64,000 nucleotides of DNA from Pseudoflavonifractor sp. MSJ-37 (GCF_018917965.1 NZ_JAHLPP010000001.1:186001-250000), one strand, 5' to 3'. Shown: positions 7,662 through 16,944, counted from the stretch's first letter. Program-made: numbers and translations. Notes: generated from the sequence alone by a model not told the origin.

Positions 7662-9596
7662 ATGAGTGAAGAAAAGAAGAAGCCCCAGCAGGAGGAGCCC
7701 TCTCTGTCCAGCCTCCTCCAGATCCGTCGGGACAAGCTGAAGGAGCTCCAGGACGCGGGGGAGGACCCCTTCCAGCAGACCCGCTTCGACTGGGACGCGA
7801 CCTCTCAGCAGATCAAAGATCATTTCGACGCCATGGAGGGCAAGCCTGTGAAGGTGGCAGGCCGTCTCATGTCCAAGCGCGGCATGGGCAAGGTCAGCTT
7901 CTGCGACCTCCAGGACCGGGACGGTCGGATCCAGCTCTACGCCCGTCAGGACGAGATGGATGAGGCAGTCTATAAGAAGTTCAAGAAGTTCGACATCGGC
8001 GACATCGTGGGCGTCGTGGGCGAGGTGTTCCGCACCCAGCGGGGCGAGATGAGCGTTCGGGCCCACGACATCATCCTGCTGAGCAAGTCCCTCCTGCCTT
8101 TGCCGGAGAAGTTCCACGGCCTGCAGGACAAGGAGCTCCGCTACCGCCAGCGCTATGTGGACCTGATGGTCAACCCCGAGGTGAAGCGCAACTTCGTCAT
8201 CCGGGCCCAGTTCATCAAGTTCATGCGCAGCTATCTGGACGACATGGGCTACATCGAGGTGGAGACCCCCGTCCTGAACACCATCGCTGGCGGCGCCGCC
8301 GCCCGGCCCTTCGTCACCCATCACAACACCCTGGACATCGATATGTATATGCGCATCGCCACTGAGCTGCCCCTGAAGCGGCTGATCGTGGGCGGCATGG
8401 ACCGGGTGTATGAGATCGGCCGCATCTTCCGCAACGAGGGCATGGACCCCAAGCACAACCCTGAGTTCACCACCGTGGAGCTCTATCAGGCCTATGCCGA
8501 CTTCCACACCATGATGGACATCGCCGAGGGCATCCTCTCCGGCGCGGCCCAGGCCATCCACGGCTCCTATGAGGTGGAGTGGCAGGGCGAGCGGATCGAC
8601 CTGACTCCCGGCTGGCGCCGCCTGACCATGGTGGACGCCGTCAAGGAGTATGTGGGCATCGACTTCGGCGCGATCACCGATGACGCCGAGGCCGTGGCTG
8701 CCGCCAAGGGCGCCGGCGTGGAGCTGGCCGACGCGGCGGAGAAGACCTGGGGCAACGCCCTGTACGCCTGCTTCGACCAGAAGGTGGAGGAGAAGCTGAT
8801 CCAGCCCACCTTCATCACCATGTACCCGGTGGAGGTCAGTCCCCTGACCAAGCGCTCTCCCGCCGACCCCCGGCTCACCGAGCGCTTCGAGCTGTTCATC
8901 TGCCACAGTGAGCTGGCCAACGCCTATTCCGAGCTCAACGACCCCATCGACCAGCGCTATCGCTTCGAGAAGCAGGTGGAGCAGCGGGAGCGGGGCGATG
9001 ACGAGACCGAGATGCTGGATGAGGACTTCCTCACCGCTCTGGAGTACGGCATGCCCCCCACCGGCGGTATGGGCATGGGCATCGACCGCGCGGTCATGCT
9101 CCTGACCGGCGCGGACTCTATCCGTGACGTGCTCCTGTTCCCGACGATGAGGCCGCTGGACGCCCCCAAGAAGGACGCCAAGGCTCCGGCCGCCGCTGTG
9201 TCCGCTCCTGAGGAGACGATCGACTTCTCCAAGGTGCAGATCGAGCCCCTGTTCCAGGACTTCGTGGACTTCGAGACCTTCTCCAAGTCCGACTTCCGGG
9301 CGGTGAAGATCCTGGCCTGTGAAGCGGTGAAGAAGTCCAAGAAGCTGCTGAAGTTCACTCTGGACGACGGCGAGCGCACGGATCGCGTGATTTTGAGCGG
9401 CATCCATGAATATTATGAGCCGGAAGAGCTGGTGGGCAAGACGGCCATCGCCATCGTGAACCTGCCCCCCAGAAAGATGATGGGCATCGACTCCTGCGGT
9501 ATGCTGATCTCCGCCGTCCACAGCGAGGAGGGTGAGGAGCGCCTCCATCTGCTGATGGTGGATCCCCATATCCCCGCTGGTGCGAAGCTGTACTAA
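7662..9596 (+). CDS. lysS: Lysyl-tRNA synthetase (class II) with C-terminal tRNA-binding domain
   Basis: A 644-residue enzyme that charges tRNA-Lys. The OB-fold anticodon domain is at about 60-165. The class II core follows, with motif 2 (FRNEGMDPKHNPEFT) near 250-265 and motif 3 (GMGMGIDRAVMLLTG) near 470-485. A usual LysRS ends near 500 residues. Here a linker (about 505-525) leads to an extra Trbp111/EMAP-II-like OB domain (about 530-644), recognisable by DFETFSKSDFRAVKILACE, VGKTAIAIVNLPPRKMMGI and a SCGMLISA segment like the C-terminus of bacterial MetRS. The added domain should strengthen tRNA binding. Confidence 0.96.
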   Translation: MSEEKKKPQQEEPSLSSLLQIRRDKLKELQDAGEDPFQQTRFDWDATSQQIKDHFDAMEGKPVKVAGRLMSKRGMGKVSFCDLQDRDGRIQLYARQDEMDEAVYKKFKKFDIGDIVGVVGEVFRTQRGEMSVRAHDIILLSKSLLPLPEKFHGLQDKELRYRQRYVDLMVNPEVKRNFVIRAQFIKFMRSYLDDMGYIEVETPVLNTIAGGAAARPFVTHHNTLDIDMYMRIATELPLKRLIVGGMDRVYEIGRIFRNEGMDPKHNPEFTTVELYQAYADFHTMMDIAEGILSGAAQAIHGSYEVEWQGERIDLTPGWRRLTMVDAVKEYVGIDFGAITDDAEAVAAAKGAGVELADAAEKTWGNALYACFDQKVEEKLIQPTFITMYPVEVSPLTKRSPADPRLTERFELFICHSELANAYSELNDPIDQRYRFEKQVEQRERGDDETEMLDEDFLTALEYGMPPTGGMGMGIDRAVMLLTGADSIRDVLLFPTMRPLDAPKKDAKAPAAAVSAPEETIDFSKVQIEPLFQDFVDFETFSKSDFRAVKILACEAVKKSKKLLKFTLDDGERTDRVILSGIHEYYEPEELVGKTAIAIVNLPPRKMMGIDSCGMLISAVHSEEGEERLHLLMVDPHIPAGAKLY

Positions 9597-9611
9597 GAGA
9601 CCGGATATCGG

Positions 9612-9650
9612 ACGCCCCGCTCTGTGGAAACGCAGGGTGGGGCGTTCGTT
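9612..9650 (+). terminator. Intrinsic terminator after lysS
   Basis: ACGCCCC (9612-9618) pairs with GGGGCGT (9639-9645). The interior can add further pairs. The following T-tract is interrupted (TTCGTTCG), so strength is moderate. Confidence 0.5.
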
Positions 9651-9690
9651 CGTCCAGATCGGTCCCGCCCCGCCGATTTCCGGCGACCGC

Positions 9691-9719
9691 TTGCAAAACA
9701 CGGGACGGTTCGCTATAAT
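9691..9719 (+). promoter_or_regulatory. Promoter for the rRNA methyltransferase and dprA
   Basis: TTGCAA (9691-9696), 17-bp spacer, TATAAT (9714-9719). Confidence 0.85.
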
Positions 9720-9791
9720 GGATAGCCGTATCGGGCCCATCCTGACCGATGGAGCGCCGGAGCGGCCGGAGGGCCGCGGGAGGAGGGACCT

Positions 9792-10556
9792 ATGGAGACG
9801 ATCACGAGCCGCCAGAACCCGCTGTGCGTCCACATCCGAAAGCTGGGCGCCGAGCGGAAGTACCGCCGGAGCCAGGGACAGTTCCTCTGTGAGGGGGACA
9901 AGCTGGTGGAGGAGGCCCTACGCTGGGACGGCGGGGTGGAGGTCCTGCTCTGTGCCGGGGAGACCGAGCCGCCGGAGGGCGTCCCTCAGGGCGTCCGGCT
10001 GGTCCGGGTGCCGGAGGCGCTGATGAAGAGCCTATCCACCGTGGAGACGCCTCAGCACCGGCTGGCGGTGTGCCGCCGGAAGGACCGGACGCCGCCGGAG
10101 CCTCTGCCCGCCGGGAGCTATCTGGTGCTGGACGGGGTCCAGGATCCGGGCAATGTGGGCACCATCTGGCGGACTGCGGACGCTTTGGGGGCCGAGGGGC
10201 TGTTCCTGCTGAACGGGTGTGCGGACCCCTTCTCGCCCAAGGTGGTGCGCTCCACCATGGGGGCCTGTTTCCGCATGCCCGTCTGGGAGACGGACTTGGA
10301 GGGCCTGTGCCGGAGGTTGGAGGAGAGCGGCATCCCCCTGTATGCCACGGCTCTCCGGACAGACACGGCGGATGTGCGGCACATCGGCCTGCGCCCCGCC
10401 GCCGTGGTGATCGGCAGTGAGGGACGGGGCGTGTCGGCTCCGGTGCTGGAGCGGTGCGCCCAGACCATCCGCATCCCCATGCGGGAGCGGTGCGAGTCCC
10501 TGAACGCGGCGGCGGCCGCCGCGGTGGTCCTCTGGGAGATGGCCCGGGGCTTGTGA
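9792..10556 (+). CDS. SpoU/TrmH-family 2'-O-ribose RNA methyltransferase
   Basis: A 254-residue SAM-dependent methyltransferase with an N-terminal substrate-binding domain (about 1-100; ITSRQNPLCVHIRKLGAERK) and a knotted SPOUT domain. Family motifs are LVLDGVQDPGNVGTIWRTAD (motif 1), VVIGSEGRGV (motif 2) and IRIPMRERCESLNAAAAAAV (motif 3). The layout resembles RlmB and the TsnR-like proteins that methylate rRNA; the target nucleotide cannot be assigned. It begins at the ATG at 9792 after GGGAGGAGG and is followed 48 bp later by dprA. Confidence 0.93.
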   Translation: METITSRQNPLCVHIRKLGAERKYRRSQGQFLCEGDKLVEEALRWDGGVEVLLCAGETEPPEGVPQGVRLVRVPEALMKSLSTVETPQHRLAVCRRKDRTPPEPLPAGSYLVLDGVQDPGNVGTIWRTADALGAEGLFLLNGCADPFSPKVVRSTMGACFRMPVWETDLEGLCRRLEESGIPLYATALRTDTADVRHIGLRPAAVVIGSEGRGVSAPVLERCAQTIRIPMRERCESLNAAAAAAVVLWEMARGL

Positions 10557-10604
10557 GCCCCAGATGCAGACAGAGCGATATAGATATAGAGGAGTGATGA
10601 TCGG

Positions 10605-11876
10605 ATGTCCACGCTGACCTACTGGCTGTGGCTGACCACCCGGCCCTCGCTGAAGCCCGGAGAGGCCGCCCGTCTGGCGGACCGCTTTGGCGGTCCGGAA
10701 AAGGTCTATTTCGCTGACCCGGCGGAGTATGAGCTGGCCGGCCTGTCCGCCCCGCTCCGGGAGGAGCTGGCCGCCAAGGAACTGGACTGGCCGGAGCGGA
10801 TCCTGGAGGACTGCGCCCGTCTTGGCATCCGCATCCTCACGATCCAGGACGCGGAGTACCCGGAGCGCCTGCGGCAGATCGACACGCCGCCGGCCCTCCT
10901 CTACGTGAAGGGGCGGGCGATCCCCTTCGACGAGCTGGTGACGATCGGAGTGGTGGGCTCCCGGAACGCCACGCCCTACGGCAAGCGCATCGCCGAGGAG
11001 TTGGGCCGGGACCTGGCCCTCCGGGGCGCGGTGCTGGTGTCCGGCATCGCCCAGGGGCTGGACTCCACGGCTCTGCGCAGCGCCATCGAGGCCGGCGGCA
11101 CCGTCTGCTCCGTCCTGGGCGGCGGCATCGACCGGGTGTATCCGGTCACCAGCGAGGATCTGTTTCGGATCGTCCCCCAGGTGGGGGCCCTCATCAGCGA
11201 GTATCCCCCGGGGACCGAGCCCGAGGGCTGGCACTTCCCAGTGCGCAACCGGCTGATCAGCGGCCTGAGCCTGGGCGTGGCGGCGGTGCAGGCCGGCGAA
11301 CGGAGCGGGACCCTCATCACCGCCCGCACGGCATTGGATCAGAACCGGGACGTGTTCGCCTTCCCCGGCCCTGCAGGCAAGCGGTCCTGCGCCGGCACCA
11401 ACCTGCTCATCCAGCGGGGCGAGGCCAAGCTGATCCAGTCGGCGGAGGACATCCTGGTGGAGTATGAGGGCCTCTATCCCGGACGGCTGACCGATCCGGA
11501 CCGGGAGGGGACGCTCCTGACGGACGAACCTCCGCAGGCGGCTCCGCCCAGACGGGGGACCGCCGCCTCCCGACCGCTCCCGGTCCGTCCCCAGCGGCCG
11601 CCGGAGCCGGAAAAGGCGGTTGACAAGCCGGAGGGAAGGGCTTATAGTACGTTCAAAGACCAGAACGAGGGGTTTACGGAGGACGAGAAGCAGATCCTCC
11701 TGACCTTGGGTGAGCGGACTCTCCGTCCGGACGATCTGGTGGAGGAGACCGGCCTGACCGCCAGTCAGGTGCTGACGGCCCTGACCATGCTGACCATGCG
11801 CGGCTTCCTGAAGGAGGAGCCGGGCAACCGGTTCTTGGCACCCCTGATCTTCCGGGAGGAAGCCCCGGAGGAGTGA
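10605..11876 (+). CDS. dprA: DNA-processing protein DprA
   Basis: A 423-residue protein that binds incoming single-stranded DNA and loads RecA in natural transformation. The Rossmann core holds VVGSRNATPYGKRIAEELG, VSGIAQGLDSTALRSAIE and VLGGGIDRVYP, followed by EYPPGTEPEGWHFPVRNRLI. The tail (about 360-423) is a winged-helix DprA/Smf C-terminal domain (LGERTLRPDDLVEETGL). A poorly conserved Pro/Arg-rich linker (about 300-355) contains an internal promoter-like sequence at the DNA level. No other competence genes lie nearby. Confidence 0.96.
   Translation: MSTLTYWLWLTTRPSLKPGEAARLADRFGGPEKVYFADPAEYELAGLSAPLREELAAKELDWPERILEDCARLGIRILTIQDAEYPERLRQIDTPPALLYVKGRAIPFDELVTIGVVGSRNATPYGKRIAEELGRDLALRGAVLVSGIAQGLDSTALRSAIEAGGTVCSVLGGGIDRVYPVTSEDLFRIVPQVGALISEYPPGTEPEGWHFPVRNRLISGLSLGVAAVQAGERSGTLITARTALDQNRDVFAFPGPAGKRSCAGTNLLIQRGEAKLIQSAEDILVEYEGLYPGRLTDPDREGTLLTDEPPQAAPPRRGTAASRPLPVRPQRPPEPEKAVDKPEGRAYSTFKDQNEGFTEDEKQILLTLGERTLRPDDLVEETGLTASQVLTALTMLTMRGFLKEEPGNRFLAPLIFREEAPEE
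11620..11648 (+). promoter_or_regulatory. Promoter-like sequence inside dprA, facing topA
   Basis: A perfect TTGACA (11620-11625) and TATAGT (11643-11648) are exactly 17 bp apart in the linker-coding part of dprA. It could add topA expression independent of the upstream genes. Confidence 0.55.
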
Positions 11877-11989
11877 CATCATAGAAGAGCGTACCTGAAC
11901 ATCGGCAGACCGGCCCCGCGGCGGCCTGCCGACGATCAGATCCGCTCTGCCGCCTGGATACAGGCGCGCCCGCGTGAGACGGGCAGGAA

Positions 11990-12006
11990 CGGGACCTCGG
12001 GTCCCG
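11990..12006 (+). other. Hairpin next to the topA ribosome site
   Basis: CGGGACC and GGTCCCG form a 7-bp stem with a 3-nt loop, ending 6 bp before the GGAGG of topA. A larger GC-rich inverted repeat (CGGCAG/CTGCCG) lies upstream near 11903-11933. Both are in the 149-bp dprA-topA gap. Confidence 0.35.
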
Positions 12007-12025
12007 CATATTTGGAGGTAGGAAC

Positions 12026-14401
12026 GTGGCGAAAACTGATCTCGTGATCGTGGAGTCCCCCGCCAAGGCCAAGACCATCGGGAAATATCTGGGTCCCGGC
12101 TATCAGGTGAAGGCGTCCATGGGACATGTGCGCGATCTTCCGAAAAGCAAGCTGGGCGTGGACGTGGAACACGGCTTCGCCTTGGATTATCAGCCGATCA
12201 AGGGCAAGGAGGAGGTCATCGAGGACCTCCAGAGCGCGGCGAAGAAGAGCGCGAAAGTGTTCCTCGCCACCGACCCGGACCGGGAGGGCGAGGCCATCTC
12301 CTGGCATCTGAAGGAGCTTTTGGGCATCCCGGACGACAAGACCTACCGGGTGACGTTCAATGAGATCACCAAGAAGGTGGTCAACGAGTCCATCGCGGCC
12401 CCCCGGGCCATCGACCAGAACCTGGTGGATGCCCAGCAGGCCCGCCGGGTGCTGGACCGTCTGGTGGGTTATCAGATCTCCCCGCTCCTGTGGAAGAAGA
12501 TCCGCCGGGGCCTGAGCGCCGGCCGGGTCCAGTCCGTGGCCACCCGTCTGGTGGCCGAGCGGGAGGCCGAGATCCGGGCCTTCGTCCCCGAGGAGTACTG
12601 GTCCCTGGACGTGGATCTGGAGCGGATCGCCCCCAACACGGGGGCCTTCAAGGCGTCCTTCTACGGGAAGGAGAAAAAGGTGGAGCTCCACAGCGAGGCG
12701 GAGGTCCAGGCTGTGGTGGCCGACATCCAGGGGGCCCCCTTCACCGTGCTGGGCGTGAAGCGGCAGGACAAGCAGCGCAATCCCGCGCCCCCCTTCACCA
12801 CCTCCACCCTCCAGCAGGAGGCCAGCCGCAAGCTGAACATGACGCCCCGGCGTACCATGTCCATCGCCCAGCAGCTCTATGAGGGCGTGGATATCGAGGG
12901 CGAGGGCACCGTGGGCCTCATCACCTATATGCGTACCGATTCCCTGCGCCTCTCTGACGAGGCCACGGCGGCGGCCAAGGATATGATCCTGGGCCGCTAC
13001 GGGCAGGACTACTATCCCGGAAAGCCCCGGGTGTTCAAGACCAAGTCCGGCGCTCAGGACGCCCACGAGGCCATCCGGCCCTCTGACGTGCGCCTGACCC
13101 CGGAGCAGGTGCGGAAGGACCTGACCAGTGAGCAGTACCGGCTCTACAAGCTGATCTGGAGCCGGTTCCTGGCCTGTCAGATGGCCCCCGCCATGTATGA
13201 CAGCGTGTCCATCGACGTGGAGAGCGCCGGCTGGCGCTTCCGGGCCAACCACTCTGCCCTGAAATTCTCCGGCTACACCGCCGTGTATGTGGAGGGGAAG
13301 GATGAGGACGACGAGGTCCTGCGCCAGTCGCCCCTGCCCGACCTGAAGGAGGGCGAGCCCCTGACCCTCCTCCGGAACGAGCCGGGCCAGCACTTCACCC
13401 AGCCCCCCAGCCGCTATACTGAGGCCACCCTCATCAAGGCGCTGGAGGAGAAGGGGATCGGTCGTCCCTCCACCTATGCCCCCACCATCTCCACCATCCT
13501 GGACCGGGAGTATGTGGTCAAGGAGGGCAAGAACCTCCGTACCACCCCTCTGGGCGAGGTGGTCAACGACCTGATGAAGGAGAAGTTCCCCGACATCGTG
13601 GACACCGCCTTCACCGCCCGGATGGAGGAGCAGCTGGACGAGGTGGAAGAGGGCAAGGAGGACTGGAAGCAGGTCCTGGGCGGCTTCTACGGCGGCTTCG
13701 AGAAGGAGCTGGAGGCCGCCTCTCAGGACACGGAGCGCATCAAGGTCCCCGACGAGGTGTCCGATGTGATCTGCCCCCTGTGCGGCCGGAACCTGGTGTT
13801 CAAGTCGGGCCGCTTCGGCCGGTTCCTGGCCTGCCCCGGCTGGCCGGACTGCCCCCACACCCAGCCCATCGTGATCGAGATGCCCGGCCGGTGCCCCAAG
13901 TGCGGCGGAAAGATCCTGAAAAAGACCTCCAAGCGGGGCTATGCCTACTACGGCTGTGAGAACAACTCCAACAAGGACGAGAGCAAGCGGTGCGACTTCA
14001 TGACCTGGGACGTGCCCGTGAAGGACAACTGCCCTGAGTGCGGCCACACCCTGTTCAAGAAGTCCGGCCGGGGCTTCAAGAAGCCCTTCTGCATCAACCC
14101 GGAGTGTCCCAACTTCCTGCCCGAGGACCAGCGGGGCTATAAGAAAAAGACCGCTGAGAACGCCGACCCCGCTCAGGGCGTGCCCCCTGAGGAGGAGAAG
14201 AAGCCCGCGAAGAAGGCTGCCGCCAAAAAGACGGCCTCCACGGCCAAGAAGGCTCCGGCCAAAAAAGCGGACTCCACCGCGAAAAAGACTCCGGCCAAGA
14301 AGCCGGCAGCGGCCAAAAAGACGGCTTCTGCCACGAAAAAGACCACGGCCGCCAAAAAGACGGCGGCGAAAAAGACGACGAAAAAGACCGACGCGGAGTA
14401 A
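12026..14401 (+). CDS. topA: DNA topoisomerase I
   Basis: A 791-residue type IA topoisomerase that relaxes negative supercoils. It starts at a GTG preceded by GGAGG. The TOPRIM domain has the metal motif DPDREGEAI, and the active-site Tyr is in GLITYMRTDS (about residue 305). Three C-terminal zinc ribbons follow, each with paired CxxC-type cysteines (about 583-705), then a low-complexity Lys/Ala/Thr tail (about 720-791) resembling histone H1, made of imperfect AKK-repeats. The tail probably adds nonspecific DNA binding. trmFO begins 27 bp later, a common Firmicutes order. Confidence 0.97.
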   Translation: MAKTDLVIVESPAKAKTIGKYLGPGYQVKASMGHVRDLPKSKLGVDVEHGFALDYQPIKGKEEVIEDLQSAAKKSAKVFLATDPDREGEAISWHLKELLGIPDDKTYRVTFNEITKKVVNESIAAPRAIDQNLVDAQQARRVLDRLVGYQISPLLWKKIRRGLSAGRVQSVATRLVAEREAEIRAFVPEEYWSLDVDLERIAPNTGAFKASFYGKEKKVELHSEAEVQAVVADIQGAPFTVLGVKRQDKQRNPAPPFTTSTLQQEASRKLNMTPRRTMSIAQQLYEGVDIEGEGTVGLITYMRTDSLRLSDEATAAAKDMILGRYGQDYYPGKPRVFKTKSGAQDAHEAIRPSDVRLTPEQVRKDLTSEQYRLYKLIWSRFLACQMAPAMYDSVSIDVESAGWRFRANHSALKFSGYTAVYVEGKDEDDEVLRQSPLPDLKEGEPLTLLRNEPGQHFTQPPSRYTEATLIKALEEKGIGRPSTYAPTISTILDREYVVKEGKNLRTTPLGEVVNDLMKEKFPDIVDTAFTARMEEQLDEVEEGKEDWKQVLGGFYGGFEKELEAASQDTERIKVPDEVSDVICPLCGRNLVFKSGRFGRFLACPGWPDCPHTQPIVIEMPGRCPKCGGKILKKTSKRGYAYYGCENNSNKDESKRCDFMTWDVPVKDNCPECGHTLFKKSGRGFKKPFCINPECPNFLPEDQRGYKKKTAENADPAQGVPPEEEKKPAKKAAAKKTASTAKKAPAKKADSTAKKTPAKKPAAAKKTASATKKTTAAKKTAAKKTTKKTDAE

Positions 14402-14428
14402 GCGCTCCCGCCGGATGAAGGAGCATCC

Positions 14429-15730
14429 ATGGAACCTGTGATCGTGATCGGCGCCGGCCTCGCGGGCTGTGAGGCCGCATGGCAGCTGGCCCAGCGGGGC
14501 ATCCCCGTGATCCTGCGGGAGATGAAGCCCGCCCAAAAGACCCCCGCCCACCACTCCGATGACTTCGGAGAGCTGGTGTGCTCCAACTCCCTGCGCTCCG
14601 ACCAGCTGGAGAACGCGGTGGGGCTCCTGAAGGAGGAGCTCCGCCGGATGAGCTCCCTGATCCTCCAGTGTGCCGATGAGCACCGGGTGGAGGCCGGCGG
14701 AGCCCTGGCGGTGGACCGCCACGCCTTCTCTCGCGCCGTCACGGAGAAGATCCAGGGCCATCCGCTCATCACGGTAGAGCCCGGCGAGGTCACGGAGATC
14801 CCTGCGGAGGGGAACGTGATCGTGGCCTCCGGTCCTCTGACCTCCGAGGCCCTGAGCCGGGGCATCCGGGCGTTCTTCCCGGAGAGCCGCTACCTGAACT
14901 TCTATGACGCGGCGGCCCCTCTGGTCACCTTCGAGAGCGTGGACATGGAGTCGGCCTGGTTCGCCTCCCGCTATGACCGGGGCACCCCGGACTACATCAA
15001 CTGTCCCATGACCGAGGAGGAGTACGACGCCTTCTGGACCGAGCTCTGCGCCGCCCAGGAGGCGGAGGTCCACGGCTTCGAGGACAAGCACGTGTTCGAG
15101 GGCTGCATGCCTGTGGAGGTCATGGCCCGGCGGGGCAGGCAGACCCTCTGCTATGGTCCCCTCAAGCCCCGGGGCCTCAAGGATCCCAAGACCGGGAAGG
15201 AGCCCTATGCGGTGGTCCAGCTCCGCAAGGACAACGCCGAAGGGTCCATCTACAACATCGTGGGCTTCCAGACCCACCTGAAGTGGCCGGAGCAGAAGCG
15301 GGTGTTCTCCATGATCCCGGCCCTGCGGGAGGCGGAGTTCGTGCGCTACGGCGTCATGCATCGGAACACCTATCTGGACTCCCCCCGGATGCTGGACCGG
15401 TACTACCGGGCGAAGCACGACCCCCGGGTGTGCTTCGCCGGACAGATCACCGGCGTGGAGGGCTATGTGGAGTCCACTGCCTCCGGTTTCTTGGCGGCGG
15501 TGGAGCTGGCCCGCCGGCTCCAGGGGAAGGCTCCGGTGGACTTCCCCCAGGAGACCGCCGTGGGGGCTCTGGCCCTCTATGTGAGCAACGAGACCGTCAC
15601 TGACTTCCAGCCCATGAACGTGAATTTCGGCATCATCCCGCCTCTGGGCTATAAGGTCAAGGGCAAGCGGAACAAGAACGCGGAGCTCAGCCGCCGCTCT
15701 CTGGAGCGCCTGGCGGAGCTGGAGGTCTGA
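14429..15730 (+). CDS. trmFO: Methylenetetrahydrofolate-tRNA-(uracil-5-)-methyltransferase TrmFO
   Basis: A 433-residue FAD- and folate-dependent enzyme that makes 5-methyluridine at position 54 of tRNA. The N-terminal FAD-binding motif is VIGAGLAGCEAAWQLAQRG. The conserved CSNSLRSDQLENAVGLLKEE and the C-terminal ITGVEGYVESTASG are family signatures. It sits between topA and plsX with short gaps (27 and 37 bp), so it is probably part of one transcript. Confidence 0.97.
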   Translation: MEPVIVIGAGLAGCEAAWQLAQRGIPVILREMKPAQKTPAHHSDDFGELVCSNSLRSDQLENAVGLLKEELRRMSSLILQCADEHRVEAGGALAVDRHAFSRAVTEKIQGHPLITVEPGEVTEIPAEGNVIVASGPLTSEALSRGIRAFFPESRYLNFYDAAAPLVTFESVDMESAWFASRYDRGTPDYINCPMTEEEYDAFWTELCAAQEAEVHGFEDKHVFEGCMPVEVMARRGRQTLCYGPLKPRGLKDPKTGKEPYAVVQLRKDNAEGSIYNIVGFQTHLKWPEQKRVFSMIPALREAEFVRYGVMHRNTYLDSPRMLDRYYRAKHDPRVCFAGQITGVEGYVESTASGFLAAVELARRLQGKAPVDFPQETAVGALALYVSNETVTDFQPMNVNFGIIPPLGYKVKGKRNKNAELSRRSLERLAELEV

Positions 15731-15767
15731 TCGGCCCGCCGCTGGGAAAGGAAAGAAGGAACTGCTT

Positions 15768-16808
15768 ATGAAGATCATCGTGGACGCCATGGGCGGCGAC
15801 AATGCGCCGGCCTCGAACGTGAAGGGCGCTCTGGCCGCCGTGAAGGAGCAAGGCGTCGAGGTCGTCCTGGTGGGCCGGGGCGAGGAGATCATGAAGGTCC
15901 TGGCCGATGAGGGGCTCAAGGAGCCCCCTGCCGGGGTGGAGATCGTCCACGCCTCCGAGGTGGTGGAGATCTGCGACGATCCGGCCACCGCCTTCCGGGA
16001 GAAGAAGGACTCCTCCCTGACCGTGGGCCTGGAGATGCTCAAGGCGGGGAAGGGCGACGCCTTCGTCTCCGCCGGGAGCACCGGCGCCCTGCTGGCCGGC
16101 GCCACCCTGGTCGTGAAGCGGATCCGGGGCATCCGCCGGGCCGCCATGGCCCCCGTGGTGCCCACCGGGAACGGCGGGGCCGTGCTGATCGACTGCGGCG
16201 CCACCGCCGAGTGTACCCCCGAGTATCTGCTCCAGTTCGCCTTCATGGGCTCCTACTATGCCGAGCACGTGCTGGGCCGCCCGGAGCCCCGGGTGGGCCT
16301 GCTGAACATCGGTGCGGAGCCCTCCAAGGGCACCGACCTCCAGCGCAAGACCTATGAGCTCCTCCAGAAGGCCGGGGACGAGGGCCGCATCCATTTCGTG
16401 GGCAATGTGGAGGGCAAGGAGGCCGTCTACGGCACGGTGGACGTGATCGTGTCCGACGGCTACTCCGGCAATATCTTCCTCAAGACCATGGAGGGCACCG
16501 GCGGCTTCCTGGCCAAGCGGCTCAAGGAGATGTTCAAGAAGAACGCCCTCACCAAGCTGGCGGCGGTGCTGGTCTCCGGCGGCCTGAAGGACTTCAAGAA
16601 GATCCTGGACGCCGGCGAGGTGGGCGGCACTCCCTTCATCGGCATCTCCAAGCCGGTGATCAAGGCCCACGGCTCCTCGGATGCCTACGCCATCAAGAAC
16701 GCCGTGCGGCAGGCGGCCCGCTTCGCCTCCTCCGGCATCATCGAGGACATCACCGAGAACGTGGAGCATATGCGCCTGCCAGTCATGACCAAAAAAGAAG
16801 AGGCCTGA
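15768..16808 (+). CDS. plsX: Phosphate acyltransferase PlsX
   Basis: A 346-residue peripheral membrane enzyme that converts acyl-ACP to acyl-phosphate for phospholipid synthesis. The start MKIIVDAMGGDNAP is diagnostic, as are the internal SAGSTGALLAGATL and the C-terminal HGSSDAYAIKNAV. acpP, whose product carries the substrate acyl chain, follows but has its own promoter. Confidence 0.97.
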   Translation: MKIIVDAMGGDNAPASNVKGALAAVKEQGVEVVLVGRGEEIMKVLADEGLKEPPAGVEIVHASEVVEICDDPATAFREKKDSSLTVGLEMLKAGKGDAFVSAGSTGALLAGATLVVKRIRGIRRAAMAPVVPTGNGGAVLIDCGATAECTPEYLLQFAFMGSYYAEHVLGRPEPRVGLLNIGAEPSKGTDLQRKTYELLQKAGDEGRIHFVGNVEGKEAVYGTVDVIVSDGYSGNIFLKTMEGTGGFLAKRLKEMFKKNALTKLAAVLVSGGLKDFKKILDAGEVGGTPFIGISKPVIKAHGSSDAYAIKNAVRQAARFASSGIIEDITENVEHMRLPVMTKKEEA

Positions 16809-16828
16809 TCGTGTAAGGACACGATTTT
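16808..16828 (+). terminator. Terminator after plsX
   Basis: ATCGTGT and ACACGAT form a 7-bp stem with an AAGG loop followed by TTT. It overlaps the plsX stop codon. The T-run is short. Confidence 0.55.
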
Positions 16829-16859
16829 CCGCAGAGACGGGAAAATATGCCGCGCCCTA

Positions 16860-16888
16860 TTGACAGAGCGCATCTTCTTGCCTATTAT
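16860..16888 (+). promoter_or_regulatory. acpP promoter
   Basis: TTGACA (16860-16865), 17-bp spacer, TATTAT (16883-16888). Confidence 0.85.
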
Positions 16889-16944
16889 TTTAGTGCGATC
16901 ACCCGGCCCGGATCCCGGGCCATAGATGATAGGAGAAGATAGAA

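Noticed and set aside
4401-9833. Very long open frame (about 1800 codons) on the minus strand
   Set aside because: It runs opposite five well-supported plus-strand genes and is low-complexity His/Gly/Leu/Val; long antisense frames are expected in DNA this GC-rich.
11936-16246. Minus-strand open frame of about 1430 codons
   Set aside because: Antisense to topA, trmFO and plsX; composition is repetitive and no family motif appears.
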